Shown: piece by piece, positions 1 through 8,589 of the stretch
Layout of the letters: each line of letters starts with the position of its first letter
Position numbering within the stretch: position 1 is the first letter of the stretch
From: Chitinophagaceae bacterium
Lineage (GTDB): Bacteria; Bacteroidota; Bacteroidia; Chitinophagales; Chitinophagaceae
Length of the DNA: 64,000 nucleotides
NCBI GenBank assembly: GCA_016786885.1
Contig: JAEUVO010000031.1
Coordinates: 1 to 64,000 of the forward strand
Direction of reading: 5' to 3'
Position numbers and translations under genes: made by a program
Notes under the pieces: generated by a model
Seen by the model: only the letters and a program-made list of their open reading frames with translations
The model's database searches: none
Told to the model about the DNA's origin: nothing

Positions 1-198
1 CTGGATAAACTCTCCGGCTTAACTTCCCTTATTCTTGACAGTAATCAGATAACAGAAATAAAAGGACTGGATAAACTCTCCGGCTTGACCTCTCTTAACC
101 TTTACAGTAATCAGATAACAGAAATAAAAGGACTGGATAAACTCTCCGGCTTAACTTCCCTTGATCTTGACAGTAATCAGATAACAGAAATAAAAGCA
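1..198 (+). repeat. Three tandem 66-bp LRR-coding units
   Basis: Units at 1-66, 67-132 and 133-198 are nearly identical in DNA. Units 1 and 3 differ at 3 bases; unit 2 differs from unit 1 at about six. Each codes a 22-residue repeat of type LxxLTSLxLxSNQITEIKG. The following unit (199 onward) is clearly diverged. The array continues off the left edge. Confidence 0.95.
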
Positions 199-2472
199 TT
201 AAATCATTTTACAAGCTTAGTTTGGATTAGCCTAAGTGGCAATCAAATAATGAATATAAATGGAATTGATTGTTTAAAAAATCTTCAAGTTCTTGAAATT
301 GCGGGCAACAAACTTGCTGACATAAATAGTCTAAAAAAACTTTTATCGTTACGTTATCTAAGTCTTTATAACAACCCATTAAAAGATTGCCCACAGGCCT
401 TACTTGGCAATAGTGAATGGAATAATTCCTTTCAAAATATCTATATATGGTGGAAGGAAACAGAAAAAAAGGGGAACACCATTCCCAACAAGCTTGTAAA
501 ACTCCAGGTGCTTGGAAATGGTAATGTGGGGAAAAGCTCCATTGTAGAAGCATTAAAAAAGGGTAAGTGCACTACTAAATTTGAATCAACCCATGGTGTG
601 CTGATTGAGACTGTTGAGTATAAAACAGGGAAAGATAAAGTGCAGTTTCAAGCATGGGACTTTGGTGGCCAGGAGATTTATCATGGCACACATAAGCTGT
701 TTATCTCATCCGAGTCGGTTCAGATGATTGTCACTGATAAAGGTGGGGAATTGCTGGCAATCAAACAGGAGAAAGCACCCGATCGAGTACGGCAAGATGA
801 AGAAATAAACCTGCAGCCACTCGATCATTATATCCATTTTTCAAAAAGCCAGAGCCCTTCCAGCACAATGGTAATAGTTCAGAACAAGCTGGATAATGCT
901 GAAGAAAAGAGCAATGAAATTTACAAAGTCGCTGCTGAAAATAATATTGAGTTCTGTGGTGTAAGTGCATGGGAAGGTTATAAGATTGAAACACTGCGGG
1001 CATTGCTGGCCGAAAAAAGAAAAGAACTGCTTCAATATGGAATGTTGATGCCCAAGTCATGGCTTAAGGTGCAGCAGTTTTTTATGGAAAACCTTTCCAG
1101 GCCTGAAATAACAAGAAAGCCATTGATTACGAATAAGCAATTTGACGAACTATGTACAGAATATAAAGTAATGAATCAGGCACGGGACTCTCTTAAACAA
1201 CTTCTACATCACACAGGTCTTTTATATTATGATAAAGAGAGGCTTAAAGACATTATTATAGCCGATCAGCGCTGGGCTCTTAATGCAATCTACAAACCGC
1301 TTGACAGAGCAAGCGATTTTTATGATGAAATGAGGAATGACTACAAAGGAAGGGTAAGAGTTAAGAAACTGTTTAAAGCCTTTGGCAGCCAGTATACAAC
1401 AGAGCAGAAATGGCTGTTTCTTGGTTTTATGCAAAGTTGCGGACTTTGTTTCCCATTGGGCTCATCTGAAAAATCAAAAAAAAGGGACGAAGAGGATTAT
1501 TATATTTTTCCTGAATTTTTGCCTGGTGAAGAAACGCCTGCGGCAGTTGAACTTTGGGATAAGTCAGAAGAAGTGCTATGGTACAGGTATAATCTTGAGT
1601 ATTTGGATTATTACCGGATACAGGAATTTATTGCAAAGATTGGAGGTAAAACAAGACTGGAATATATCTGGAAATATGGAATAGCTATTCTTGCTGAAAG
1701 AGGGATGTTCAGAGTGGAAGCAGATCATATAAACCCAGGAATTATTATTGGCATAGAAGAGAAAGCGGTCCAAATATATTTGAAAGACCTTATTACAACT
1801 TTTAATGAGAGTAACAGCGGAAGTAAAGGGCAATGGACAAGAGGGAAAGAAAAAAGCGGCGATATATTTGATGTTGAATCTTTGCCAGGAAGTATTAGCG
1901 GGATTGAACGTGGTATTGATAAAACGCTTCAAGTGCATGGAGAATCAGTAAGTACTGGTGATAAAGAACAGGTTGGGATTGAATCACTCAGAAAAAATTT
2001 AGCTGATGTAGTACAACAACGGCCGAAACGCCTTGTTGTTTCCTATGCTTCCGAAGATATTGCAGCGCTAGAGCAGCTGGAGAAAAGCCTTTCCAATTAT
2101 GAACAAAACGGGCAATTACAGCTCCAATATGATAGCCAGGTCGTGGACGGAAGAAAATCATGGGATGAAAGTATTCAGGAAATGTTTGATGAAGCAGATG
2201 GGTTTATTATATTGGTAAGTCAAGACTACCAGTTTGTAAAAAGGAAGAAGTATATCTGGGGAAATGAAATACCCATCATTGAATGGAGGAATGAAGAAGA
2301 AAAAATTTTTACGTGGTGTATAACAGTCGGGCCTGTTGATTATAATGAAAGGCTTGGAAAATTTGCTGCTTTCAGGGGAGGCAAAGCAGAGTTACCCGAA
2401 AGTGGAAATTCAAGGGCACAGTTTATGAGAGATTTCGCAAAAGAAGTTATTGAAGGGAAATTTTTAAAATAA
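1..2472 (+). CDS. LRR-Roc-COR-TIR (Roco-family) protein, 5' end outside window
   Basis: The reading frame is open from base 1, so the start lies upstream and the N-terminus is missing. Domains in order: leucine-rich repeats of 22 residues (about 1-400); a Roc GTPase with P-loop GNGNVGKSS (514-540), switch motif DFGGQE (658-675) and NKLD (883-894); a COR-like region (about 1050-1800); a linker; and a C-terminal TIR-like domain from about 2020 with VSYASED, the WDES...ADGFIILVS core and an Asn-Glu in the position expected for the catalytic Glu. Roco proteins are GTP-regulated dimers; bacterial TIR domains often cleave NAD or make NAD-derived signals (family knowledge). Inference: the LRRs sense a ligand, Roc-COR switches and TIR executes. 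The downstream membrane protein is probably co-transcribed. Confidence 0.93.
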   Translation: MDKLSGLTSLILDSNQITEIKGLDKLSGLTSLNLYSNQITEIKGLDKLSGLTSLDLDSNQITEIKALNHFTSLVWISLSGNQIMNINGIDCLKNLQVLEIAGNKLADINSLKKLLSLRYLSLYNNPLKDCPQALLGNSEWNNSFQNIYIWWKETEKKGNTIPNKLVKLQVLGNGNVGKSSIVEALKKGKCTTKFESTHGVLIETVEYKTGKDKVQFQAWDFGGQEIYHGTHKLFISSESVQMIVTDKGGELLAIKQEKAPDRVRQDEEINLQPLDHYIHFSKSQSPSSTMVIVQNKLDNAEEKSNEIYKVAAENNIEFCGVSAWEGYKIETLRALLAEKRKELLQYGMLMPKSWLKVQQFFMENLSRPEITRKPLITNKQFDELCTEYKVMNQARDSLKQLLHHTGLLYYDKERLKDIIIADQRWALNAIYKPLDRASDFYDEMRNDYKGRVRVKKLFKAFGSQYTTEQKWLFLGFMQSCGLCFPLGSSEKSKKRDEEDYYIFPEFLPGEETPAAVELWDKSEEVLWYRYNLEYLDYYRIQEFIAKIGGKTRLEYIWKYGIAILAERGMFRVEADHINPGIIIGIEEKAVQIYLKDLITTFNESNSGSKGQWTRGKEKSGDIFDVESLPGSISGIERGIDKTLQVHGESVSTGDKEQVGIESLRKNLADVVQQRPKRLVVSYASEDIAALEQLEKSLSNYEQNGQLQLQYDSQVVDGRKSWDESIQEMFDEADGFIILVSQDYQFVKRKKYIWGNEIPIIEWRNEEEKIFTWCITVGPVDYNERLGKFAAFRGGKAELPESGNSRAQFMRDFAKEVIEGKFLK

Positions 2473-2478
2473 AATAGT

Positions 2479-2943
2479 ATGGCAGTAACAATTGAGCAAA
2501 TTCATAAGGAAATCGATTTGATTCAGGGCATTATCCGGAACATGTCTGCCAATTCTTTTGAAGTAAAGAAATGGCTGATAGGTGTGTTAACCGCATTAAT
2601 CATCTTTAAAAATGATGAACTGCTCGGTGGTAACACTAAGTTTATCTGGCTATTGCTGATTCCCATTATATGCTTCTGGTATCTTGATGCTTTTTTTCTT
2701 AGTACTGAAAAATTTTATAGAGAAATGTATGATTGGGTAAATGCAAATAGAGGGGGGACAGCTAAATATTTATATGATCTTAAAGAGGATAAACGGGAGT
2801 TTCCAGATGGCATTGTTACCCAATTAAGAAAGCCAGAAAATAATATCTGGAATTCAGCTTTCTCAAAAACAGTATGGCCCTTCTATGTACTGCCAATTAT
2901 TTTTATTGCTATTTATATATTTACCCAGGCATCTAAAGGATGA
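2479..2943 (+). CDS. Small multi-pass membrane protein paired with the Roco-TIR gene
   Basis: The product is 154 residues and starts 6 bp after the Roco-TIR stop, so co-transcription is likely. A short amphipathic N-terminus with the pattern LIQGIIRNMSANSFEVKKW is followed by hydrophobic segments at about 31-45, 52-72 and 132-150, with a charged loop of about 60 residues between the second and third. There is no cleavable signal peptide. I do not recognise a named family with certainty; from memory, related proteins with an 'LIQG-I-RM-NSF' opening occur in bacterial gene neighbourhoods of conflict systems, but this could not be checked. Inference: a membrane effector or anchor for the TIR protein. 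An unrelated function remains possible. Confidence 0.85.
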   Translation: MAVTIEQIHKEIDLIQGIIRNMSANSFEVKKWLIGVLTALIIFKNDELLGGNTKFIWLLLIPIICFWYLDAFFLSTEKFYREMYDWVNANRGGTAKYLYDLKEDKREFPDGIVTQLRKPENNIWNSAFSKTVWPFYVLPIIFIAIYIFTQASKG

Positions 2944-3056
2944 GATCAGAGTTTTTTTATTTTTTTATTGAAATTTGGCTAATTCCCTGGCATACTTCGC
3001 TGCCATAATCAAACAACACGATTCATACCAGTGGCATTGATTTTTAAATAAAAGCA

Positions 3057-3092
3057 AAAGTGATGATGTGTGAAGGTACAAATCATCACTTT
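3057..3092. terminator. Hairpin, possible terminator or structured repeat
   Basis: Arms AAAGTGATGAT (3057-3067) and ATCATCACTTT (3082-3092) are perfect reverse complements around a 14-nt loop. No T-run follows on either strand, so it is a weak terminator candidate; it may instead belong to the repeat-rich spacer. Confidence 0.4.
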
Positions 3093-3246
3093 AAGGAGAC
3101 CCGCGGGCAGGTAAAATCAAATATGTGACTTGTTGGTAAGTAGATTTATCATAGCATATCCTTAAAAAAATTAACTGCAAAATCTCAAGGAAATATTTTT
3201 CCCACCAACCGAATGAATTATAGGTAATCTAATTTCTTTTACCCTT

Positions 3247-3406
3247 GTCGGTCTTCGAATCCCGATAGCTATTGGGAGTAAACTAACTTTGTCTGCCTCT
3301 GCCTCCGGCAGACAAGTCCGGCAGATAAATTGCTTTTGCGACAAGCTAAGTGAGCAGGTAATCACCAACAAAAAAATAGAAGGAAACTTAAGCCAGGCTA
3401 TTGGTA
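3247..3406. repeat. Diverged repeat, copy 1 (with GC-rich palindrome)
   Basis: Shares with 4349-4474, in the same order, GGTCTTCGAA, a GAGCAG...ATCACCAACAAA block and a CAGGCT(A/G)TTGGT block. Copy 1 is about 40 bp longer between the first two blocks, and the extra DNA contains the palindromic TGCC...GGCA sequence at 3292-3325. Confidence 0.55.
3292..3325. repeat. REP-like GC-rich palindromic element
   Basis: Contains TGCCTCCGGCAGACAAGTCCG, or in shorter form GGCAGACAAGTCCG, which resembles GGCAGGCAGGTCCG at 21929-21942. Both have the TGCC...GGCA palindromic core. Related short palindromes occur at 28741-28756 and at the ends of the repeats near 38230 and 40305. Confidence 0.5.
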
Positions 3407-3606
3407 AAGTCAGCACACAACCACTCCCGTTCATGCGGGACAAGTTGTATTTAACACCAACCTGCATGAACAAAGACAGTTCTCAGGAAGATCTGCAAAG
3501 GTATTATTATGATGAAAGCCATACTTGCCGAAAATCAACTTGCAACATGATTATGTTCATGCGGCGATGTAGCTGATACAAATTCCTTTGCAAAAAAACA
3601 TAACAT

Positions 3607-4239
3607 ATGAGAACAATTATCATTCTAACAGTTTTAGCTTTAGTAAGTTTTACAGTAAACGCACAAAACAAGGGTTTGCAGGGAACATGGTTTGCCACTT
3701 CCCAGTTTGGTTATCAGCAATCCAAATCCGGAGATGCGAAAAGTACCAATTTTACCATATTACCAATAGTGGGAACTTTTGTTAAACCTTCCGTTGCAGT
3801 TGGCCTTGCGCTTGGATATGTAAACATAAAATCGGAGGAGGATGAGGCCGTTAATGCCAATACCGGCTTAATGGTAGTAGAGCCATTGGTCAGAAAATAC
3901 TGGAATGTAACAGGCGGGCTATTCTTTTTTGGACAGTTGGCTGTACCAGTTGTAACAGGTAAAGAAAAAGAAAGCGAGTTGAAAGTAAGCCAGGCTGGTT
4001 TATCTGCCTCCGGCGGATTAGATATGGTGCTGGGAAAACATTTTACAGTAGAGTTTTCATATAACCTTGCTAATTTCTCTGTTACCACTTTAACCCCTAA
4101 AACGGGAAACAAAACCACAGTAACGGATTTTTCGCTGGCTCATGTTGCTAATGTGGATGCTTATTATAATACCGCATTGGCCGGAAGTATGCCCACCCTT
4201 ACTTCCCCACTTTCATTCGGGTTCAAGTTTTTATTCTAA
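3607..4239 (+). CDS. Exported beta-barrel outer-membrane protein
   Basis: The product is 210 residues with a clear signal peptide (MRTIIILTVLALVSFTVNAQ). The mature part alternates polar and hydrophobic residues with repeated Gly and aromatic positions, and ends in aromatic FKFLF, typical of an eight-stranded barrel anchored in the outer membrane. It resembles Bacteroidota porin-family or OmpW/OmpA-barrel-like proteins; I cannot assign a substrate. The gene stands alone between two repeat-bearing spacers and is followed by a strong terminator at 4263-4296. Confidence 0.85.
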   Translation: MRTIIILTVLALVSFTVNAQNKGLQGTWFATSQFGYQQSKSGDAKSTNFTILPIVGTFVKPSVAVGLALGYVNIKSEEDEAVNANTGLMVVEPLVRKYWNVTGGLFFFGQLAVPVVTGKEKESELKVSQAGLSASGGLDMVLGKHFTVEFSYNLANFSVTTLTPKTGNKTTVTDFSLAHVANVDAYYNTALAGSMPTLTSPLSFGFKFLF

Positions 4240-4262
4240 CGGTATTCTATCCCTTCTTATAC

Positions 4263-4296
4263 AAAAGAGGCTATCCTTTGCAGGGTAGCCTCTTTT
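4263..4296 (+). terminator. Rho-independent terminator after the barrel protein gene
   Basis: AAAAGAGGCTA-T-CC pairs with GG-G-TAGCCTCTTTT around a short loop, ending in a T-run. It lies 24 bp after the stop codon at 4239. The A-run on the left arm makes it potentially bidirectional. Confidence 0.85.
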
Positions 4297-4348
4297 CATA
4301 AGCTGTTTTATAGCCGGGTATCTAAGGCTGCAAGTCAGTTTGCCATTG

Positions 4349-4474
4349 TTGGTCTTCGAAAGAGTAAGCGGCCTTTGCTGGTACCTTTCCCGATCATTTC
4401 GGAGTTGCAACAAACCAGATGAGCAGTAGATCACCAACAAACGAATAAGGGAAATTCTAACTCAGGCTGTTGGT
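4349..4474. repeat. Diverged repeat, copy 2
   Basis: Partner of 3247-3406 (same three sequence blocks in order), without the palindromic insert. The two copies flank the barrel-protein gene in direct orientation. Confidence 0.55.
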
Positions 4475-4573
4475 GCTACCGGTATACGATGCTCAGCACA
4501 AACTTCGGTGTAAAAAATCAAATGTGTAACTTGTCCTTAAACAGGTGTCTTAAAACCATCCTTAAATAAGAAA

Positions 4574-5689
4574 ATGAAAAATCTTCGGGTACTTTTTCTT
4601 TCCACTTTTCTTTTATTAACTGCTTGTATTATTGCACAACCTCAAAACCAGAGCAAATCTGTACGACTTGCGGTGGGGGGATTAACGCATACACATGTTC
4701 ACTGGATACTGGGCAGCCCGAAGAATGATAAATTCATTATTGTTGGTATTATGGAACCAAACAGGGACCTGGCACTGCGCTATACACAGCAACATGGTTT
4801 TTCCATGGACATAGTGTTTTCAACGATGGAAGAGATGATCGCTAAAACAAAACCCGAAGCTGTCGCTGCTTTCGGTACTATTTATGAACATTTAAAAGTG
4901 GTGGAAACCTGTGCGCCGCTTGGCATTCATGTTATGGTGGAAAAACCATTGGCAGTAAGTATAGAACATGCAAAGAAAATGGAAGCACTGGCCAAAAAAT
5001 ACAAGATACATCTGCTCACTAATTACGAAACAAGCTGGTATCCAACTACACATAATGCCTATGTATGGTTAGCTAATGATAGTATAGGTGATCTTAGCCA
5101 GCTTATTATCAGGGATGGGCACAGGGGGCCAAAAAAGATTGGCATTAATAAAGAGTTCTTAGACTGGCTGACCGACCCTGTACAAAATGGTGGCGGAGCT
5201 ATTACCGATTTTGGTTGTTATGGAGCGAATATCAGCACCTGGTTGCACAAAGGGAAAAAACCACTTTCGGTTACAGCCGTTACCCAGCAGTTTCAACGGG
5301 AGAATAATCCTGCCGTGGATGATGAGTCAACTATCATACTTGCATACGATTCATCTAAAGCAACTATCCAGGCTTCGTGGAACTGGCCCATTGGTCGTAA
5401 GGATATGGAAGTCTATGGTACAAAAGGTGTGATATATGCCGATAACAGGAATAAAATAAGAATAAGAATGGCAGAAGGATATGATGGCTTCAGGGAAACG
5501 GCGTATTCACTCGAAGAAAGAACGGCACCTTTTAATGATCCCTTTATGTTATTTGCTGCTGTTATTCGCAACGAAATTGTTTTAGCTCCTTATGACCTCT
5601 CTTCGCTGGAGAATAATATGATCGTAGTGGAAATTCTGGAAGCAGCAAAACTTTCAGCCAAAAAAGGGAAGACAATACAGCTAAAATAG
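4574..5689 (+). CDS. Gfo/Idh/MocA-family NAD(P)-dependent oxidoreductase, exported
   Basis: The product is 371 residues. The N-terminus is a lipoprotein-type signal ending in LTAC (Cys18), which predicts export, as for many Bacteroidota members of this family acting on sugars or cyclitols. After the signal comes a Rossmann nucleotide-binding region beginning VGGLTHTHVHW; the family EKP motif (VEKPLAV, about residue 131) carries the catalytic Lys. The C-terminal half is the alpha/beta dimerisation and substrate domain with GGGAITDFGCYG. The substrate cannot be named from sequence. It appears monocistronic. Confidence 0.88.
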   Translation: MKNLRVLFLSTFLLLTACIIAQPQNQSKSVRLAVGGLTHTHVHWILGSPKNDKFIIVGIMEPNRDLALRYTQQHGFSMDIVFSTMEEMIAKTKPEAVAAFGTIYEHLKVVETCAPLGIHVMVEKPLAVSIEHAKKMEALAKKYKIHLLTNYETSWYPTTHNAYVWLANDSIGDLSQLIIRDGHRGPKKIGINKEFLDWLTDPVQNGGGAITDFGCYGANISTWLHKGKKPLSVTAVTQQFQRENNPAVDDESTIILAYDSSKATIQASWNWPIGRKDMEVYGTKGVIYADNRNKIRIRMAEGYDGFRETAYSLEERTAPFNDPFMLFAAVIRNEIVLAPYDLSSLENNMIVVEILEAAKLSAKKGKTIQLK

Positions 5690-5814
5690 ATTCAATGGGA
5701 CTTGCATTTAAATAGTTGGGCCACTACAAATCAGAATACAGGTTGATTTGTGTATGTATTGAATTGGGAAATGAGTTTAACGGGCTATTGTACTGAAAAC
5801 TGTATTTTAATAAA

Positions 5815-6672
5815 ATGTACATAACTGCTAACAAGAACATAGCCATTCTATGTAACCCGCTTGCAGGAGTTGGCAAAGCCGTAATACTGGCGCATCAAAT
5901 TGCAAAGGAGCTTTCGCTGCATCAGATCAGGCATACTTTACTGGTTGAAACCTGGCCTGCCAGTTTTGGTGAATTTTCAGATATCTGGATAATAGGTGGT
6001 GATGGTACGCTGAATTATTTTATCAATCATTACCATGATATACAACTTCCACTGGTGATCTTCAATGGTGGCACCGGAAATGATTTTCATTGGTTACTCT
6101 ATGGTAATAAAACAATGGAAGAACAATTACGGATTGCACTGCATGAAAGTCCCAGGCCAATAGATATCGGCAAATGTAATGGCAGGTATTTTATCAATGG
6201 GGCAGGTATCGGTTTTGAAGGCGAAGTGGCGAGAGCTTTAACCGGGAAGAAAAAAATGCCTGGCAAAACATCATTCCTGCTCACCATCCTTGCGAAAATA
6301 TTCAGCTATCGTTGCAAGGAATATGCTGTTCAATCAGCAGAGTATAATAGCAGGGATAGAAAACTATTGATCGATATCAGTAATGGCCGACGGGCCGGCG
6401 GTGGTTTTCATATTGCTCCTGAAGCAAGAGCAGACGATGGGTGGCTTGATGTGGTGATGGCCAATGCGCTTACTCCGTTACAGCGTCTCCGCTATTTGCC
6501 GGTTATTGAGAAAGGAAAGCACCTGCGGCTTTCTTTTATCCGGCATTTTCATACAAAGAAGATCATTGTCGAAAGTGATTCATTGATTCAATACCATCTG
6601 GATGGGGAGTATTATACAGATAAGAAAATAGAGGCAGAAATAATACCTGCAAAACTATCATTCAGGTATTGA
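5815..6672 (+). CDS. Diacylglycerol/lipid kinase family protein (YegS-like)
   Basis: The product is 285 residues, close to the usual ~300 of YegS/DgkB-type kinases. N-terminal NPLAGVGKA is followed by the nucleotide-binding GGDGTLNYFIN (residues 61-71) and GGTGNDF (85-91), diagnostic of the DAGK catalytic domain. The C-terminal domain contains GAGIGFEGEV and HLDGEYY, as in the family. It probably phosphorylates a lipid such as diacylglycerol in phospholipid turnover. The ATG start is well placed, directly before the first beta strand. Function at family level is secure; the exact lipid is not. Confidence 0.88.
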   Translation: MYITANKNIAILCNPLAGVGKAVILAHQIAKELSLHQIRHTLLVETWPASFGEFSDIWIIGGDGTLNYFINHYHDIQLPLVIFNGGTGNDFHWLLYGNKTMEEQLRIALHESPRPIDIGKCNGRYFINGAGIGFEGEVARALTGKKKMPGKTSFLLTILAKIFSYRCKEYAVQSAEYNSRDRKLLIDISNGRRAGGGFHIAPEARADDGWLDVVMANALTPLQRLRYLPVIEKGKHLRLSFIRHFHTKKIIVESDSLIQYHLDGEYYTDKKIEAEIIPAKLSFRY

Positions 6673-6884
6673 AAAGTACTGAACGGTATGCCATGCTGTT
6701 GTACAAAAGCCGGTGATATATAATTTAACCCCAGTATTATTTAAACGGAGCAGATGCCTGTAACCTTTTCATTGGCTGTTACGTCTGGGTAAAATCAGCA
6801 GTCAGGCATAAATGGTTTATAACCGTTTATCAAATTCTGTTGTACTTCCCTGTCTGAATAATATAACTTCAAAAAAACTCAGCC

Positions 6885-8582
6885 ATGAAAAAGTTCTTCC
6901 TGTTTGTTTGTTGTGCCATCATTATTGTATCAGTTCATTCGCAGGATGGCCACCCGGTTACAGCAGCCAGTTCAAAAGTTGCTATTGAGAAACTTACTGC
7001 CGCAGACTGGCAAACTGATCTTCGTTTCCTTCAACACACTGTTCACAAGGATTACTCCTTTCTATTTAAAAATGTAACAGCTGCAGCTTTTGATGCGGAA
7101 GTGGAGAAATTGTACAAAGCGATGCCGGGTATGAAAGATCATGAAAGAGTAGCAGGGCTGGCTCGTATAGTGGCTTTGTTTAAATATGGCCATACAGATA
7201 TCGGGTGGAGACAAAGCCCGGTTAAATACCATGTGGCACCGGTAAATTTTTATTGGTTCAGTGATGGTATGTACGTTGAAGGGGCAGATAAAGAGTATGC
7301 AACAATTGTAGGTGCTAAATTGGTGAAGGTGGAAGGAGTGCCGGTGCAGAAAGCACTTAAAGCGATAAAGCCATTGGTACCTGTTGAGAATGATCAGTAC
7401 TTTAAAGGGTACGGGTTGGATTTTCTTACTATCCCTGAAGCATTACATGTACAGGGTGTGGCTAAAGAATTAAAATCAGCCATCACTTATACATTTGAGA
7501 AAGATGGGAAGACTTTTGAACAAAATGTAACGGCCAGAGATGCATTCCGGATGCCCCGTACGTATGGTTTTGTATCGAAGAGCTCTGGCTGGATAACCGT
7601 AAGAGATACAACCGCCACTCCCCATTACCTAAAAAACCTGGATAAGAATTATTATTATGAATACCTGCAGGAAAGTAAAACCGTATATGTCAGGCAAAGC
7701 CAGGTATTGGATGATAAGACTGAATCTATTGCAGCTTTTTATAATAAGCTATTTGATTTCATTGATAAAAACGATGTTGACAAGCTGGTGCTCGACGTTC
7801 GCCTGAATGGAGGTGGTAATAATTATAAGAATAAACCCATCATTACCGGTATTATAGAAAGTAAAAAGATCAACAAACCCGGAAAATTGTTTGTTATCAT
7901 TGGCCGCCGCACTTTTTCCGCTTGCCAAAACCTGGTGAACGAACTCAGCAATTATACCAATGCTTTATTTGTAGGAGAGCCTACAGCTGAGAATATCAAT
8001 TTTTATGGTGATAACCGAAGAGTGGAGCTGCCAAAAACCGGGATACCTGTATTTCTTTCTTTTGCATGGTGGCAGGATAAACCACAATGGGAAAATGCTG
8101 ACTGGCTGGCGCCGCAACTGGCAGTTGATATGAGTTTGGAAGATTATAAAACAAATAAAGATCCGGTGCTTGCAGCATGTATTAATTTTTCGGATAAGGA
8201 CGTTGTAGTTGATCCTGTAGCTCACTTAAGGGATTTGTTTATGGCGGGTAAATACAATGAAGTGGAATCTGAAGCTCAAAAAATGGTAAAGGACCCGAAA
8301 TACCGCTACATGGATTTTGAAACAAAGATCAATGATGCAGGGTATAATTTGTTGAATCAAAAACAAACAGAAGGGGCCCTTTTTATTTTTCAGCTGAATA
8401 CTAAACTGTTTCCCCAATCAGCCAATGCTTGGGACAGTTTTGCCGAAGCCAACTGGAAGGCTGGCAAAAAGGAGAAAGCGATTGAATATTACAATAAGGC
8501 GATCGAACTTGACCCCAAGGGTGTTACCGGGGAAAATGCAAGGAATATGTTGAAACAGATACAGGCAGGTAAAGAAAATTAG
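6885..8582 (+). CDS. Exported S41 (C-terminal-processing) peptidase-like protein with TPR tail
   Basis: The product is 565 residues with signal peptide MKKFFLFVCCAIIIVSVHS. The middle part resembles S41 peptidases: DVRLNGGGNN strand-turn, then GRRTFSACQN with Ser345 in the place of the nucleophile, then VGEPTAEN. The classical Lys of tail-specific proteases is not obvious, so activity is uncertain. About residues 440-560 form TPR-like helices, ending in WKAGKKEKAIEYYNKAIELDP. Predicted periplasmic or surface location. The gene converges on guaC with 7 bp between stops. Confidence 0.82.
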   Translation: MKKFFLFVCCAIIIVSVHSQDGHPVTAASSKVAIEKLTAADWQTDLRFLQHTVHKDYSFLFKNVTAAAFDAEVEKLYKAMPGMKDHERVAGLARIVALFKYGHTDIGWRQSPVKYHVAPVNFYWFSDGMYVEGADKEYATIVGAKLVKVEGVPVQKALKAIKPLVPVENDQYFKGYGLDFLTIPEALHVQGVAKELKSAITYTFEKDGKTFEQNVTARDAFRMPRTYGFVSKSSGWITVRDTTATPHYLKNLDKNYYYEYLQESKTVYVRQSQVLDDKTESIAAFYNKLFDFIDKNDVDKLVLDVRLNGGGNNYKNKPIITGIIESKKINKPGKLFVIIGRRTFSACQNLVNELSNYTNALFVGEPTAENINFYGDNRRVELPKTGIPVFLSFAWWQDKPQWENADWLAPQLAVDMSLEDYKTNKDPVLAACINFSDKDVVVDPVAHLRDLFMAGKYNEVESEAQKMVKDPKYRYMDFETKINDAGYNLLNQKQTEGALFIFQLNTKLFPQSANAWDSFAEANWKAGKKEKAIEYYNKAIELDPKGVTGENARNMLKQIQAGKEN

Positions 8583-8589
8583 TTAACCT

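Larger units (their letters stand above)
2944..3606. other. Long non-coding spacer with hairpin and diverged repeat copies
   Basis: No convincing gene is seen here. It holds T-rich DNA just after the membrane protein gene, a perfect 11-bp hairpin at 3057-3092, a GC-rich palindromic repeat at about 3292-3325 and one copy of a diverged repeat (about 3247-3406) whose partner lies after the next gene. Short reading frames in it lack any recognisable protein character and run through these repeats. Confidence 0.7.
4240..4573. other. Non-coding spacer with terminator and repeat copy 2
   Basis: Contains the terminator at 4263-4296 and the second copy of the diverged repeat (4349-4474). A perfect 8-bp inverted repeat CACCAACA...TGTTGGTG spans about 4432-4475. 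A block AAAATCAAATGTGTAACTTGT near 4513 matches AAAATCAAATATGTGACTTGT near 3113. No gene is seen. Confidence 0.65.

Noticed and set aside
1..198. CRISPR-like array because of short tandem repeats
   Set aside because: The 66-bp units are contiguous, without spacers, and are in frame with an LRR protein. No cas gene is present.
3289..3576. Small protein gene in the 2944-3606 spacer
   Set aside because: The frame runs through repeat and palindrome DNA, has no recognisable domain or start context and conflicts with a minus-strand frame of equal quality.
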